A stretch of DNA of 6,934 nt from Thermodesulfobacteriota bacterium (GTDB lineage Bacteria > Desulfobacterota > DSM-4660 > Desulfatiglandales > HGW-15): positions 1-6,934 of the forward strand of contig JALOPA010000094.1 in the NCBI GenBank assembly GCA_025454125.1. The letters run 5' to 3'. A program made the position numbers and the translations under genes. Shown here in pieces: positions 1 to 5,635 of the stretch. Position 1 is the stretch's first letter. Each line of letters begins with the position of its first letter. The notes beneath the pieces were generated by a model. The model did no database searches. It saw nothing but the letters and a program-made list of their open reading frames with translations, and had not been told where the DNA came from.

Positions 1-69
1 CAGAAACAGATCGCAAAAGAGCTGAAAGAGTTCGGCGCCATCATGAAGGAGCTGAACCTGACGAAGTGA
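1..69 (+). CDS. tctC: TctC-family solute-binding protein, C-terminal end (partial)
   Basis: Frame 1 is open from the left edge to a TGA at 67-69 and gives 22 residues ending in KELKEFGAIMKELNLTK. An amphipathic helix of this kind, with a charged stretch followed by an aromatic or hydrophobic residue and a short KxxxxxK tail, is the usual end of TctC/Bug-type periplasmic binding proteins. The stronger evidence is position: it lies directly upstream of tctB and tctA on the same strand, which is the canonical tctCBA order. In TTT systems this protein captures the carboxylate in the periplasm and passes it to the TctAB membrane complex. The tail alone is too short to identify the family, so the call depends on context. 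Confidence 0.72.
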   Translation, partial: QKQIAKELKEFGAIMKELNLTK

Positions 70-105
70 TGAGCCCGCTTCAGTTCGACTCATGAACGCC
101 TGCAT

Positions 106-238
106 CTGGTGTCGCGTCTCACAAATAAGTTGTCATCTCGACCGGAAGGAGAGATCTTTTAAGTGCGCCGAACGCCAAGATTTCTCACTTCGTTCGAAAT
201 GACATTTTAATCATGGTACTTTTGAGACGCGACACCAG
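106..238. repeat. Nested palindromic element (REP/MITE-like)
   Basis: The outer arms are a perfect 16-bp inverted repeat: CTGGTGTCGCGTCTCA at 106-121 and its reverse complement at 223-238. Inside lies a second, imperfect inverted repeat in which 131-158 pairs with 177-204, matching 22 of 28 positions. The inner arms begin with TGTCAT and end in ATCTT. The whole unit could fold into a long hairpin with a loop around 159-176. The inner arm resembles a dispersed palindromic repeat that I recall from several deltaproteobacterial genomes, but I cannot search for copies here. No transposase gene is present, so it would be a non-autonomous element. It lies in the transcribed gap of the tct operon. 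Confidence 0.75.
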
Positions 239-263
239 CAGGCTGCTGAAAAACACCTGCTGG
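235..263. repeat. Stem-loop with 8-bp perfect arms
   Basis: CCAGCAGG at 235-242 is the exact reverse complement of CCTGCTGG at 256-263, with a 13-base loop. The first arm overlaps the right arm of the larger palindrome by four bases. It also overlaps a second palindrome, CAGCAG-G-CTGCTG at 236-248, which is followed by AAAAA. These folds exclude one another, so the transcript could switch between structures. A regulatory role is speculative. Confidence 0.5.
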
Positions 264-299
264 AGCTCTCGGGCCCGGCGGGGAACCATCTTTTCCTTC

Positions 300-323
300 C
301 GGTAACAGTTTGGCTCTTTGAAA
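300..323 (+). repeat. 24-base direct repeat, copy 1, boxA-like core
   Basis: CGGTAACAG, two variable bases (TT), then TGGCTCTTTGAAA. The same sequence with CG at the variable positions occurs at 2413-2436, giving 22/24 identity. The segment GCTCTTTGAAA resembles boxA, the RNA element bound by NusB-S10 in antitermination (for example the TGCTCTTTAA and TTCTTTGAAA forms of rRNA leaders). Copy 1 lies in the untranslated leader of tctB, downstream of the palindromes, a place where an antitermination element could help RNA polymerase pass structured RNA. The repeat itself is seen directly; the boxA reading is an inference. Confidence 0.5.
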
Positions 324-336
324 TAAACATGGAAGA

Positions 337-353
337 ATGCGCCAGAGGCGCAT
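337..353 (+). promoter_or_regulatory. Hairpin just upstream of the tctB ribosome binding site
   Basis: ATGCGCC at 337-343 pairs perfectly with GGCGCAT at 347-353 across an AGA loop. The stem ends 9 bases before the purine-rich GGGGAAG at 363-369, the best Shine-Dalgarno candidate for tctB (10 bases from its ATG). The stem is GC-rich and short-looped, so it should form in the mRNA. It could affect ribosome access or mark a processed 5' end. No T-run follows, so it is not an intrinsic terminator. Confidence 0.45.
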
Positions 354-379
354 AAAGGCCATGGGGAAGTTCTCCTGAC

Positions 380-859
380 ATGGACGAGAAAAACAAATCC
401 AGCGACCTGTTCATCCTGATCCTGGGCGCTTTGGGCGCGATCCTCCTGATCGTGACGCCCTATCAGGTGCCCAGCCCTCGCCTCTACCCCTTCTACAAAG
501 GCCCCAGGATTTTTCCGATCCTGTCCCTGAGCCTCGTGGTTCTGGCTTCTCTGCCCGCCACGTTCCGGCTGCTCCGGGGACGTTCCGGAAAGACCTGGAG
601 GGTGGACGGATACGGCATGCCCGTGAAGGCAGCCCTTTTCCTTGCCGTCTCCGTGCTTTTCATGTTCGCCATCACCTGGGTGGGACTGGAGCTTTCCTGT
701 TTCCTTTATCTGGCCGGATGCCTGTACTGGCTCGGGCACCGATCACCGGTGCGCTACCTCGGCATCTCGGTCATTTACACGGCGGTCCTCGTGATCCTCT
801 TCAAGGTCGTTCTGGGGCTCTATCTCCCCGAGCCCCTGTTGCTCAAGCTTTTTCAATGA
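380..859 (+). CDS. tctB: TctB-family small membrane subunit of a tripartite tricarboxylate transporter
   Basis: This 159-residue hydrophobic protein is the usual size of TctB. Predicted membrane helices are at about 10-26, 44-62, 82-100, 102-118 and 125-148; the third and fourth are nearly contiguous. The proline-rich segment after helix 1 (around 27-46, with YPFYKGPRIFP) and the C-terminal FKVVLGLYLPEP are typical of the family, where a similar LPxP ending closes the last helix. In TTT systems TctB is the small cytoplasmic-membrane partner of TctA, and the pair receives substrate from TctC. The ATG at 380 has GGGGAAG ten bases upstream and no better alternative. The gene lies 310 bases after tctC and 48 bases before tctA. 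The transported carboxylate cannot be read from TctB. Confidence 0.88.
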   Translation: MDEKNKSSDLFILILGALGAILLIVTPYQVPSPRLYPFYKGPRIFPILSLSLVVLASLPATFRLLRGRSGKTWRVDGYGMPVKAALFLAVSVLFMFAITWVGLELSCFLYLAGCLYWLGHRSPVRYLGISVIYTAVLVILFKVVLGLYLPEPLLLKLFQ

Positions 860-907
860 CCCGCTCCCCTGCTCCAGAGGGGCGGGGACCCTTGGAACGA
901 GATCCTC

Positions 908-2434
908 ATGTTTGAATTATCGAACATCCTCCTGGCCATCGAAAAATCCTTCACTCCCCTCAACATGGGCTGCCTTGCCTTTGGGGCTCTCATCGGGGTG
1001 ATCGTCGGCATCATCCCCGGAATCGGCCCCATGGTCGGCATGGTCATCCTGCTCCCCTTCACCTTTTCCATTCCCACGGATCTGGCCCTGTCGCTGCTGC
1101 TGGGCATTTTCTGCGGTGGATACTTCGGGGGAGCGGTGCCGGCCGTGTTGATCAAGGCGCCCGGAGAGCCCTCCTCCATCTGGACCGCATTTGACGGCTA
1201 CCCATTGACCCAGAAGGGCGAAGCGCAGGTGGCGCTTTCGGCCTCCCTGCTCGGGTCCTTGGGCGGAGGGGTGATCAGCGTGATCGTGCTCATCTTTCTG
1301 GCGCCGACTCTGGCCTATGTGGCGGCCAGTTTCGGTTCGCCGGAATATTTCTCCGCCTCGGTGCTGGGGATCACGATCCTGGTCATGGCCTACCGGAAAT
1401 ACCTTGCCGTGAGCCTTGTCCTTCTGGGCCTGGGCATGTGGATGAACTGTGTGGGCGTGGATCCTGCCACGATGACGGCCCGGTATGATTTCGGCCTCCT
1501 GCCGCTGCGAAACGGGCTGCACATCGCTCCGGTGTGTTTGGGCGTCTACGGGATCGCCCAGATGTTCATCCTCGCCGAGCGGCCCATCCTCATGACCGAT
1601 ACGATTCATCTGAGCCGGAGCACTCTGGATTTCAGCAAACTCCTGGTTCCCCTTCGCCACTGGGCAGTCCTGATCAAGGCGAGCCTCGTGGGCACCTTCA
1701 TAGGGCTTCTTCCGGGGCCCGGCTCGGTCACCGCGTCGTTCATGGCCTATGAATCCGCCAAGTGGGGATCCAAACATCCCGAGAAATTCGGCACCGGTCT
1801 GCCCGAAGGGGTCATGGCGGCCGAGGCCGGCGACAGCGCCGTGCCGGCAGGGGCCATGATCCCTCTTCTGACCCTGGGGATTCCGGGCGAGGCGGTTTCA
1901 GCCGTGCTTCTCGGAATTCTGAGCATCCAGGGCATCTATCCCGGGCCCCTTCTCCTCACCAAGCAGCCCGTGCTGATCAATGAGATCTACGTCAGCCTCT
2001 TTCTCATCCAGGTGGTTTCCTTTCTCCTGCTGGCCCTGGGCTTGAGATGGTTGGCCATGATCGTCAAGATCCCGAGCACGATCCTGGCTCCGACCGTGAT
2101 GGTCATCGCCTTTGTCGGCATCTACTCCATCAACATGCGCTTTTTCGACGTGGGCGTGGCGCTCGTTCTCGCCGTGCTGGGCTACATCATGGAAAGGCTG
2201 GGTTGGCCGGCCGTGTCTCTGATCATCGGACTGGTGCTGGGTGAAATCATGGAGGAACGGCTCAGGGAGTCCCTGAGCATGTCGGCAGGAGACCCGCTCA
2301 TCTTTGTTCAGCGGCCCATCTCCCTCCTGATTCTCATCGCCACGGCGCTGGCGATCGTCATCCCTCTGTATCGGGACTATCGCAAACGAAAGAGGGTCAA
2401 ACCAGGGGCCCACGGTAACAGCGTGGCTCTTTGA
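908..2434 (+). CDS. tctA: TctA-family large membrane subunit of a tripartite tricarboxylate transporter
   Basis: This 508-residue, very hydrophobic protein matches the usual length of about 500. Two internally related halves are visible. The first has GVIVGIIPGIGPMVG (30-44), the GGYFGGAVPAVLIKAPGEPSS region (70-90) and FDGYPLTQKG (95-104). The second has LLPGPGSVTASF from about 267, the FGTGLPEG motif, E306-A-G-D-S-A, then LLTLGIPGE (320-328) and GIYPGP. This pattern is diagnostic of TctA, which forms the translocation path for di- and tricarboxylates or related acids. ATG 908 gives the expected family N-terminus; only a weak GGAACGAG precedes it. From memory the family usually has Asn before the first PG motif region and an EAANNA-like stretch; here these read IKAPG and EAGDSA, which may reflect a different substrate. 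The last codons fall in a 24-base repeat. Confidence 0.93.
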   Translation: MFELSNILLAIEKSFTPLNMGCLAFGALIGVIVGIIPGIGPMVGMVILLPFTFSIPTDLALSLLLGIFCGGYFGGAVPAVLIKAPGEPSSIWTAFDGYPLTQKGEAQVALSASLLGSLGGGVISVIVLIFLAPTLAYVAASFGSPEYFSASVLGITILVMAYRKYLAVSLVLLGLGMWMNCVGVDPATMTARYDFGLLPLRNGLHIAPVCLGVYGIAQMFILAERPILMTDTIHLSRSTLDFSKLLVPLRHWAVLIKASLVGTFIGLLPGPGSVTASFMAYESAKWGSKHPEKFGTGLPEGVMAAEAGDSAVPAGAMIPLLTLGIPGEAVSAVLLGILSIQGIYPGPLLLTKQPVLINEIYVSLFLIQVVSFLLLALGLRWLAMIVKIPSTILAPTVMVIAFVGIYSINMRFFDVGVALVLAVLGYIMERLGWPAVSLIIGLVLGEIMEERLRESLSMSAGDPLIFVQRPISLLILIATALAIVIPLYRDYRKRKRVKPGAHGNSVAL

Positions 2435-2436
2435 AA
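2413..2436 (+). repeat. 24-base direct repeat, copy 2, overlapping the tctA stop codon
   Basis: CGGTAACAG, two variable bases (CG), then TGGCTCTTTGAAA, matching 22/24 bases of 300-323. The repeat supplies the last residues of TctA (GNSVAL) and the TGA at 2432-2434. In this copy the variable bases complete an inverted repeat, CCACG at 2410-2414 and CGTGG at 2422-2426 around GTAACAG, which copy 1 lacks. It may be a dispersed boxA-like or mobile fragment that replaced the original 3' end of tctA. Confidence 0.5.
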
Positions 2437-2460
2437 GGGATCGCTTCGCTTGAGGTTTAC

Positions 2461-2473
2461 CCGCCTTCGGCGG
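2461..2473. repeat. Short GC-rich hairpin in the convergent intergenic region
   Basis: CCGCC at 2461-2465 pairs with GGCGG at 2469-2473 across a TTC loop. This compact, very stable stem lies 26 bases after the tctA stop. It has no following T-run on either strand, so it is not a classical intrinsic terminator, but it could protect the 3' end of tct mRNA. Confidence 0.4.
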
Positions 2474-2512
2474 CGCCACAGGCGACCAGGGTTTGAGGCA
2501 AAACCGTTCTGG

Positions 2513-2540
2513 CCTCCAACCTCTGACCTCCAAACTCCAA
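2513..2540. repeat. Four-copy heptanucleotide tandem repeat
   Basis: Four consecutive 7-base units can be read: CCTCCAA, CCTCTGA, CCTCCAA and ACTCCAA. The plus strand is purely pyrimidine and A apart from one G. The units differ at one or two positions, so the array is old or degenerate. It lies between the two convergent transcription units and codes for nothing I recognise. Confidence 0.5.
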
Positions 2541-2565
2541 CTTCTCCGCAAGTCGCAGAGAAGTT
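2539..2565 (+). terminator. Possible weak 3' hairpin for tctA
   Basis: AACTTCTC at 2539-2546 is the exact reverse complement of GAGAAGTT at 2558-2565, with an 11-base loop. It lies about 105 bases after the tctA stop. A TTTT run occurs only at 2577-2580, too far from the stem for a standard intrinsic terminator, so termination at this site is doubtful. A 3'-end stabilising structure is equally possible. Confidence 0.3.
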
Positions 2566-2572
2566 ACGCTAT

Positions 2573-2603
2573 AAAATTTTAAACGGTCACGGCCGACGCC
2601 GTG
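2573..2603 (-). terminator. Probable terminator of the CHAT-caspase transcription unit
   Basis: Read on the minus strand, the caspase gene's stop codon (2614-2616) is followed after 10 bases by CACGGC-GTCG-GCCGTG (2603-2588). This is a perfect 6-bp GC-rich stem with a 4-base loop. After four bases comes TTTAAAATTTT. The T-tract is offset and interrupted, so the terminator may be moderate in strength, but the position directly behind the gene is right. The AAAATTTT palindrome could serve either strand. Confidence 0.5.
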
Positions 2604-2613
2604 CAGGCCCCGT

Positions 2614-5550
2614 TCACGGCGACTTCATGGCCACGGGAAAATCCGGCACATTGGGCGGCTTGACCGTGGTCGGGGTCTGCTCCCCTTTGGTCAGTTCCTT
2701 GACGCGCTCCGAAATGTAGAGATCGAGCATGTTCACCGTGATCCGGCCCGTGCCCCGGTAGTCGGCCTTTCCCGTGAGCCCCTCCACGAGCCCCTTGGTG
2801 AACGCTCCGTTGCCCCACTCCGTGTTCTCCAGAGCATACTGTCTTCCCGAGGCCGAAGAGAAGACCACAGCGCCGTTTTCCGCGCTGGCCAGCTCATTGA
2901 TCACTGCGGTTGTCTCCACCGCCGCCCGCCGCTTCACTTTGCCCATGAGGTTCCCGGAGTGGCAAGCATCCATAAACACCAGGACCTTCCCTGCGATCGT
3001 AGCCACCGTGCTCACGATGTCCGTCTGGGCCAGGCCGGTTCTCTTGAGCCGTTCCAGGTCCGCGTCTGCCGGAAGGAAATAGAAAATGCCGCTCGGGTCG
3101 TTGATCCCGTGGCCCGCAAAAAAGAGGATGGCCACATCCTTGCTCGTGGTTTGGCGCTGGAGCCACTCCAGGCCGTCCAGGATGTTTCCCTTGGTCGCCT
3201 CGGCATCGGTCAGCACCTTGATCTCCACCCCGCGGTACATGGGGCCTGCGTAGGTTTTCCAGGCCGAGCCGAAGTCCAGGGCGTCCTTGGCCGCCAGGCC
3301 CAGCCGCAGATCCGGATCCTGGTACTTGCTGATCCCGACGGAGAGCACGTAGAGCTTGGGCTTGATCTCGAATTCCTCCTTGGGCGCAGCCCCTTTCCAT
3401 CGCAACCGCACCGTGGCCGGGTCGCTCACCGCATAGCGGTTCTCGGCAATCACCGAGACATCGCAGTCTTTTGCAGGAATCGCCACCGTGAGGGCGCCGC
3501 TCGCCTCGACCGTCTTTGCGGCCCCTTCGACCGGGACAGGCCGGCCGTCCACGAGCGCCCGGACGGAGCTGACAGGCTCCTGGCTCGTGGCGTTGTAGCG
3601 GATGATCACCGGGGAACCGCTCACCTCTGTGCCGTCCTGGGGCGAGAGGATGGCGACCACAGGAGGCAGCTTGTCCCGGACGGAGGCTACAGTCACGTCC
3701 TTTCGCCCCGACTCTGCATTGGCAATTCGAACCGCCTCTCCTTCGTCGAGAGTAGCCGCGACACGATCGATCACGTCCGGGCGATAGAACGCGGACCTGA
3801 ACCTGGAGGCGGCAAAAAAACTCGCTTCCTTTTCCCTGCCGTTGTTCACATGCCAGCCGATGAGGTCCTCCCCCCCGGGGGAGGCGTCATAGTTGCCCGA
3901 TGGCGTCCAGAGCACCCAGCGCTTGCGATCCTTGTGTGGGAACAAAGCAAGAATTTCTTTCCCGTCCGATACCCGGTACCAGCAGAGCGTCCCGTTCCCA
4001 AGGGCTGCCACCACAACCTTGCCGTTCGTGTTCATGGCCCACACAATGCCCGCAGCCGGTCGGTTCCAGACCTCCTGCCCGGATGCGTTGAAGTAACGAA
4101 CCGCCCAATCGGTCCCGAGGGCGAAGCCGGACTTGTCCGGAGCAATGGCCAGGCTCCAGCACTTTTCTGCTTTCGGAAAGGGCAGAGGTTTCCCGGCCAG
4201 CTTGGGTGATGAAGAATTTCTCCACTCGGTGATCTCCAGAGAATCCGTCACAGGCTTCTTCACGGTGAACGTGGCCTTGAGGCTCCCAAACACACTTCGG
4301 GAGAGATCCGTGAGATCCCTTTCCGCGACAGAGAACAATCCTGCAGTTTTGTTGATGGGTTCGTAGGGGAACTGCACCGTGAATCCATCTGCGGACAGGA
4401 GCAGTCCCTCCGGGTTGCCGCGGAAATCGGCGGCAAAAGGTTCGACGAGAAAGCGGCGTTGATCCTTGGAATCCAGAGATCCAAAGATCGGGGGGTCATA
4501 GGTGCAAAAGGCGACGCCTCCCGTGCTCAGGGACAAGAGATGCGAGATCCGGCTGTGGGCTGCGGGGATATCCGTGTAAGGTCCTTTGCCGGCCTCCGCC
4601 CATTTGCGGATGATCCAGGTCCATTTGGCGTTGTAGCCCCCGGCCGCATAGAGAAACCGGCCGTCGCTCGACCAGGCCACCTTGTCGAGCTCCTGAGTGA
4701 TTCCCGTGCAGTCGGCGGAAAAGGCAGGCTGCAGCGTCGTGCCCCTCGCTTCCAGCACTTCCACTCGAATTCTGTCAAAGAACCCGACGGCCAGGCGGGA
4801 GCCGTCAGGAGAAAAGGCCAGGGACCCGGGATGATCCGCGCCCTGGACCCGGACCTTGGCCTGCGGCTTCATAGGCCGAGGCGTTGAAGACGGCGTTTCA
4901 AACTCCTTGAGATCATACATCCGTATGAAGCCGTCCCTCTGGCACACCGTCGCCAGGCGCTGTCCCTTGGGGTCGAACTGTGCAAAGGAGGCGATTTCAC
5001 CGTACTCCCGGTCTCCCCCCAGCGCCGTGTATTCGGGAACCGCATACAGCCTCATGCCCCCGGAGGTCATGACCGCGGCCATGAACCGGCCGTCAGGGGA
5101 ATACGCGAGGTGGGACGCCCTTCCCGGCAATCCGGTCAGCCTCTTCTTCATGGCTCCTGTGGCCCGGTCAAAAAGGTAGATGGAGGTTTTGCCTTCCCAC
5201 TCCTGGCCCGTCCAGCCGGAGCAGGCCACGGTGGTGCCGTCCGGGGATATCGCTACGCTGTAGAGCTTTCCCTCAGCGCCGGGATCTGCCGGAGGCCTCA
5301 GGGTCCGCGTGAGCGTTGGGGCGCTTTCACCGGTCATGTCCCAAAGCCGGACAGTCTTGTCCTCCGCCGCGGTGGCAAGGAAGCGTCCGGCCGGGTCAAG
5401 GGCCAGGCGCATCATGCGGCCCGTGTGCATTCCGGTCTCCAGGGTCAGGATGGGGTTGGCGGTTTGCGCGGAAGCTTCCCGCGGAAAGACAACGGAGAGC
5501 GTGATGGCCAAGAGGGGCAAGATGCTGAAACGCAGCGGCTTCCGGATCAT
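2614..5550 (-). CDS. Exported WD40-repeat / Ig-like / caspase-family (peptidase C14) protein
   Basis: 978 residues from ATG 5550. I chose this start because GAGGAGG lies six bases upstream and the first 28 residues form a signal peptide (RKPLR, a hydrophobic core, then ASA before Q29); the longer frame from GTG 5592 has no Shine-Dalgarno. No Cys follows the cleavage site, so it is probably not a lipoprotein. WD40 blades run from about 42 to 400 (for example VRLWD at 67-71 and several SPDG turns), with more propeller-like strands up to about 540. Then comes WVLWTPSGNYDASPGGED (545-562), a linker typical of WD40-caspase proteins. An Ig-like domain spans about 629-718 and a caspase-like domain about 731-955, with H814 in FFAGHG and C863 in DACHSGN, so the dyad is intact. 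It should act outside the cytoplasm as a sensor-linked cysteine protease, probably specific for Arg or Lys as in bacterial orthocaspases. The substrate is unknown. Confidence 0.9.
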   Translation of the reverse strand: MIRKPLRFSILPLLAITLSVVFPREASAQTANPILTLETGMHTGRMMRLALDPAGRFLATAAEDKTVRLWDMTGESAPTLTRTLRPPADPGAEGKLYSVAISPDGTTVACSGWTGQEWEGKTSIYLFDRATGAMKKRLTGLPGRASHLAYSPDGRFMAAVMTSGGMRLYAVPEYTALGGDREYGEIASFAQFDPKGQRLATVCQRDGFIRMYDLKEFETPSSTPRPMKPQAKVRVQGADHPGSLAFSPDGSRLAVGFFDRIRVEVLEARGTTLQPAFSADCTGITQELDKVAWSSDGRFLYAAGGYNAKWTWIIRKWAEAGKGPYTDIPAAHSRISHLLSLSTGGVAFCTYDPPIFGSLDSKDQRRFLVEPFAADFRGNPEGLLLSADGFTVQFPYEPINKTAGLFSVAERDLTDLSRSVFGSLKATFTVKKPVTDSLEITEWRNSSSPKLAGKPLPFPKAEKCWSLAIAPDKSGFALGTDWAVRYFNASGQEVWNRPAAGIVWAMNTNGKVVVAALGNGTLCWYRVSDGKEILALFPHKDRKRWVLWTPSGNYDASPGGEDLIGWHVNNGREKEASFFAASRFRSAFYRPDVIDRVAATLDEGEAVRIANAESGRKDVTVASVRDKLPPVVAILSPQDGTEVSGSPVIIRYNATSQEPVSSVRALVDGRPVPVEGAAKTVEASGALTVAIPAKDCDVSVIAENRYAVSDPATVRLRWKGAAPKEEFEIKPKLYVLSVGISKYQDPDLRLGLAAKDALDFGSAWKTYAGPMYRGVEIKVLTDAEATKGNILDGLEWLQRQTTSKDVAILFFAGHGINDPSGIFYFLPADADLERLKRTGLAQTDIVSTVATIAGKVLVFMDACHSGNLMGKVKRRAAVETTAVINELASAENGAVVFSSASGRQYALENTEWGNGAFTKGLVEGLTGKADYRGTGRITVNMLDLYISERVKELTKGEQTPTTVKPPNVPDFPVAMKSP

Positions 5551-5556
5551 GGCGGT

Positions 5557-5563
5557 CCTCCTC
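5557..5563 (-). promoter_or_regulatory. Strong ribosome binding site that fixes the caspase-gene start
   Basis: On the minus strand GAGGAGG lies at 5563-5557, with a 6-base spacer to the ATG at 5550-5548. This near-perfect Shine-Dalgarno decides against the upstream GTG at 5592 and places the signal peptide exactly at the N-terminus. Confidence 0.85.
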
Positions 5564-5592
5564 AGGGTGGGAACCTCTGTTCGGCAGGTCAC

Positions 5593-5621
5593 AGTATGGA
5601 GCAGTCCTCCGGTGGTGTCAA
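5593..5621 (-). promoter_or_regulatory. Candidate sigma70 promoter for the caspase gene
   Basis: On the minus strand TTGACA (5621-5616) matches the -35 consensus perfectly. After exactly 17 bases comes CATACT (5598-5593), which matches four of six -10 positions. Transcription would start near 5586 and leave a leader of about 36 bases before the ATG. It lies between the CHAT stop (5636-5638) and the caspase start, so the caspase gene may be expressed independently of CHAT as well as by read-through. A chance match is possible, although the spacing and the position in a short gap favour it. Confidence 0.45.
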
Positions 5622-5635
5622 TCCACGCCCGACGG

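Larger units (their letters stand above)
70..379. other. 310-base tctC-tctB intergenic region rich in palindromes
   Basis: This gap is unusually long for the inside of a TTT operon. It holds, in order, a 133-base nested palindrome (106-238), a short stem-loop that overlaps its right end (235-263), one copy of a 24-base direct repeat with a boxA-like core (300-323), and a perfect 7-bp hairpin (337-353) just before the tctB ribosome binding site. I see no convincing protein-coding gene. Two tiny reading frames at 329-355 and 337-378 lack Shine-Dalgarno sequences. The structures could separate tctC from tctBA expression by processing or by stabilising the upstream mRNA, leaving more binding protein than membrane subunits. 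That role is an inference. Confidence 0.7.

Noticed and set aside
106..263. Possible CRISPR array or full insertion sequence
   Set aside because: There are no regularly spaced direct repeats and no transposase. The structure is a single nested inverted repeat.
211..414. 67-codon minus-strand frame in the intergenic gap
   Set aside because: Most of its sequence is translated repeat DNA, it starts inside tctB, and it has no supported start site.
185..739. Minus-strand open frame covering the tctC-tctB gap and tctB
   Set aside because: It mostly overlaps tctB in antisense and runs through the palindromic repeats. There is no Shine-Dalgarno and no domain.
866..882. Small hairpin CCCCT/AGGGG in the tctB-tctA gap
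   Set aside because: Only five base pairs with no T-run. This is expected by chance in GC-rich sequence and is not a credible terminator or attenuator.
917..1777. 286-codon minus-strand open frame
   Set aside because: It is antisense to tctA. The translation is polar and His/Asp/Gly-rich without any recognisable fold, so it is a codon-bias shadow.
2959..4209. 416-codon plus-strand open frame
   Set aside because: It lies entirely antisense to the caspase gene. Its translation is rich in Arg, His, Gly and Pro with no domain, which is typical of a shadow frame in GC-rich DNA.
5551..5592. N-terminal extension of the caspase protein from GTG 5592
   Set aside because: No Shine-Dalgarno precedes it. 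It would bury the signal peptide, and it overlaps the -10 promoter candidate. ATG 5550 has a perfect Shine-Dalgarno.
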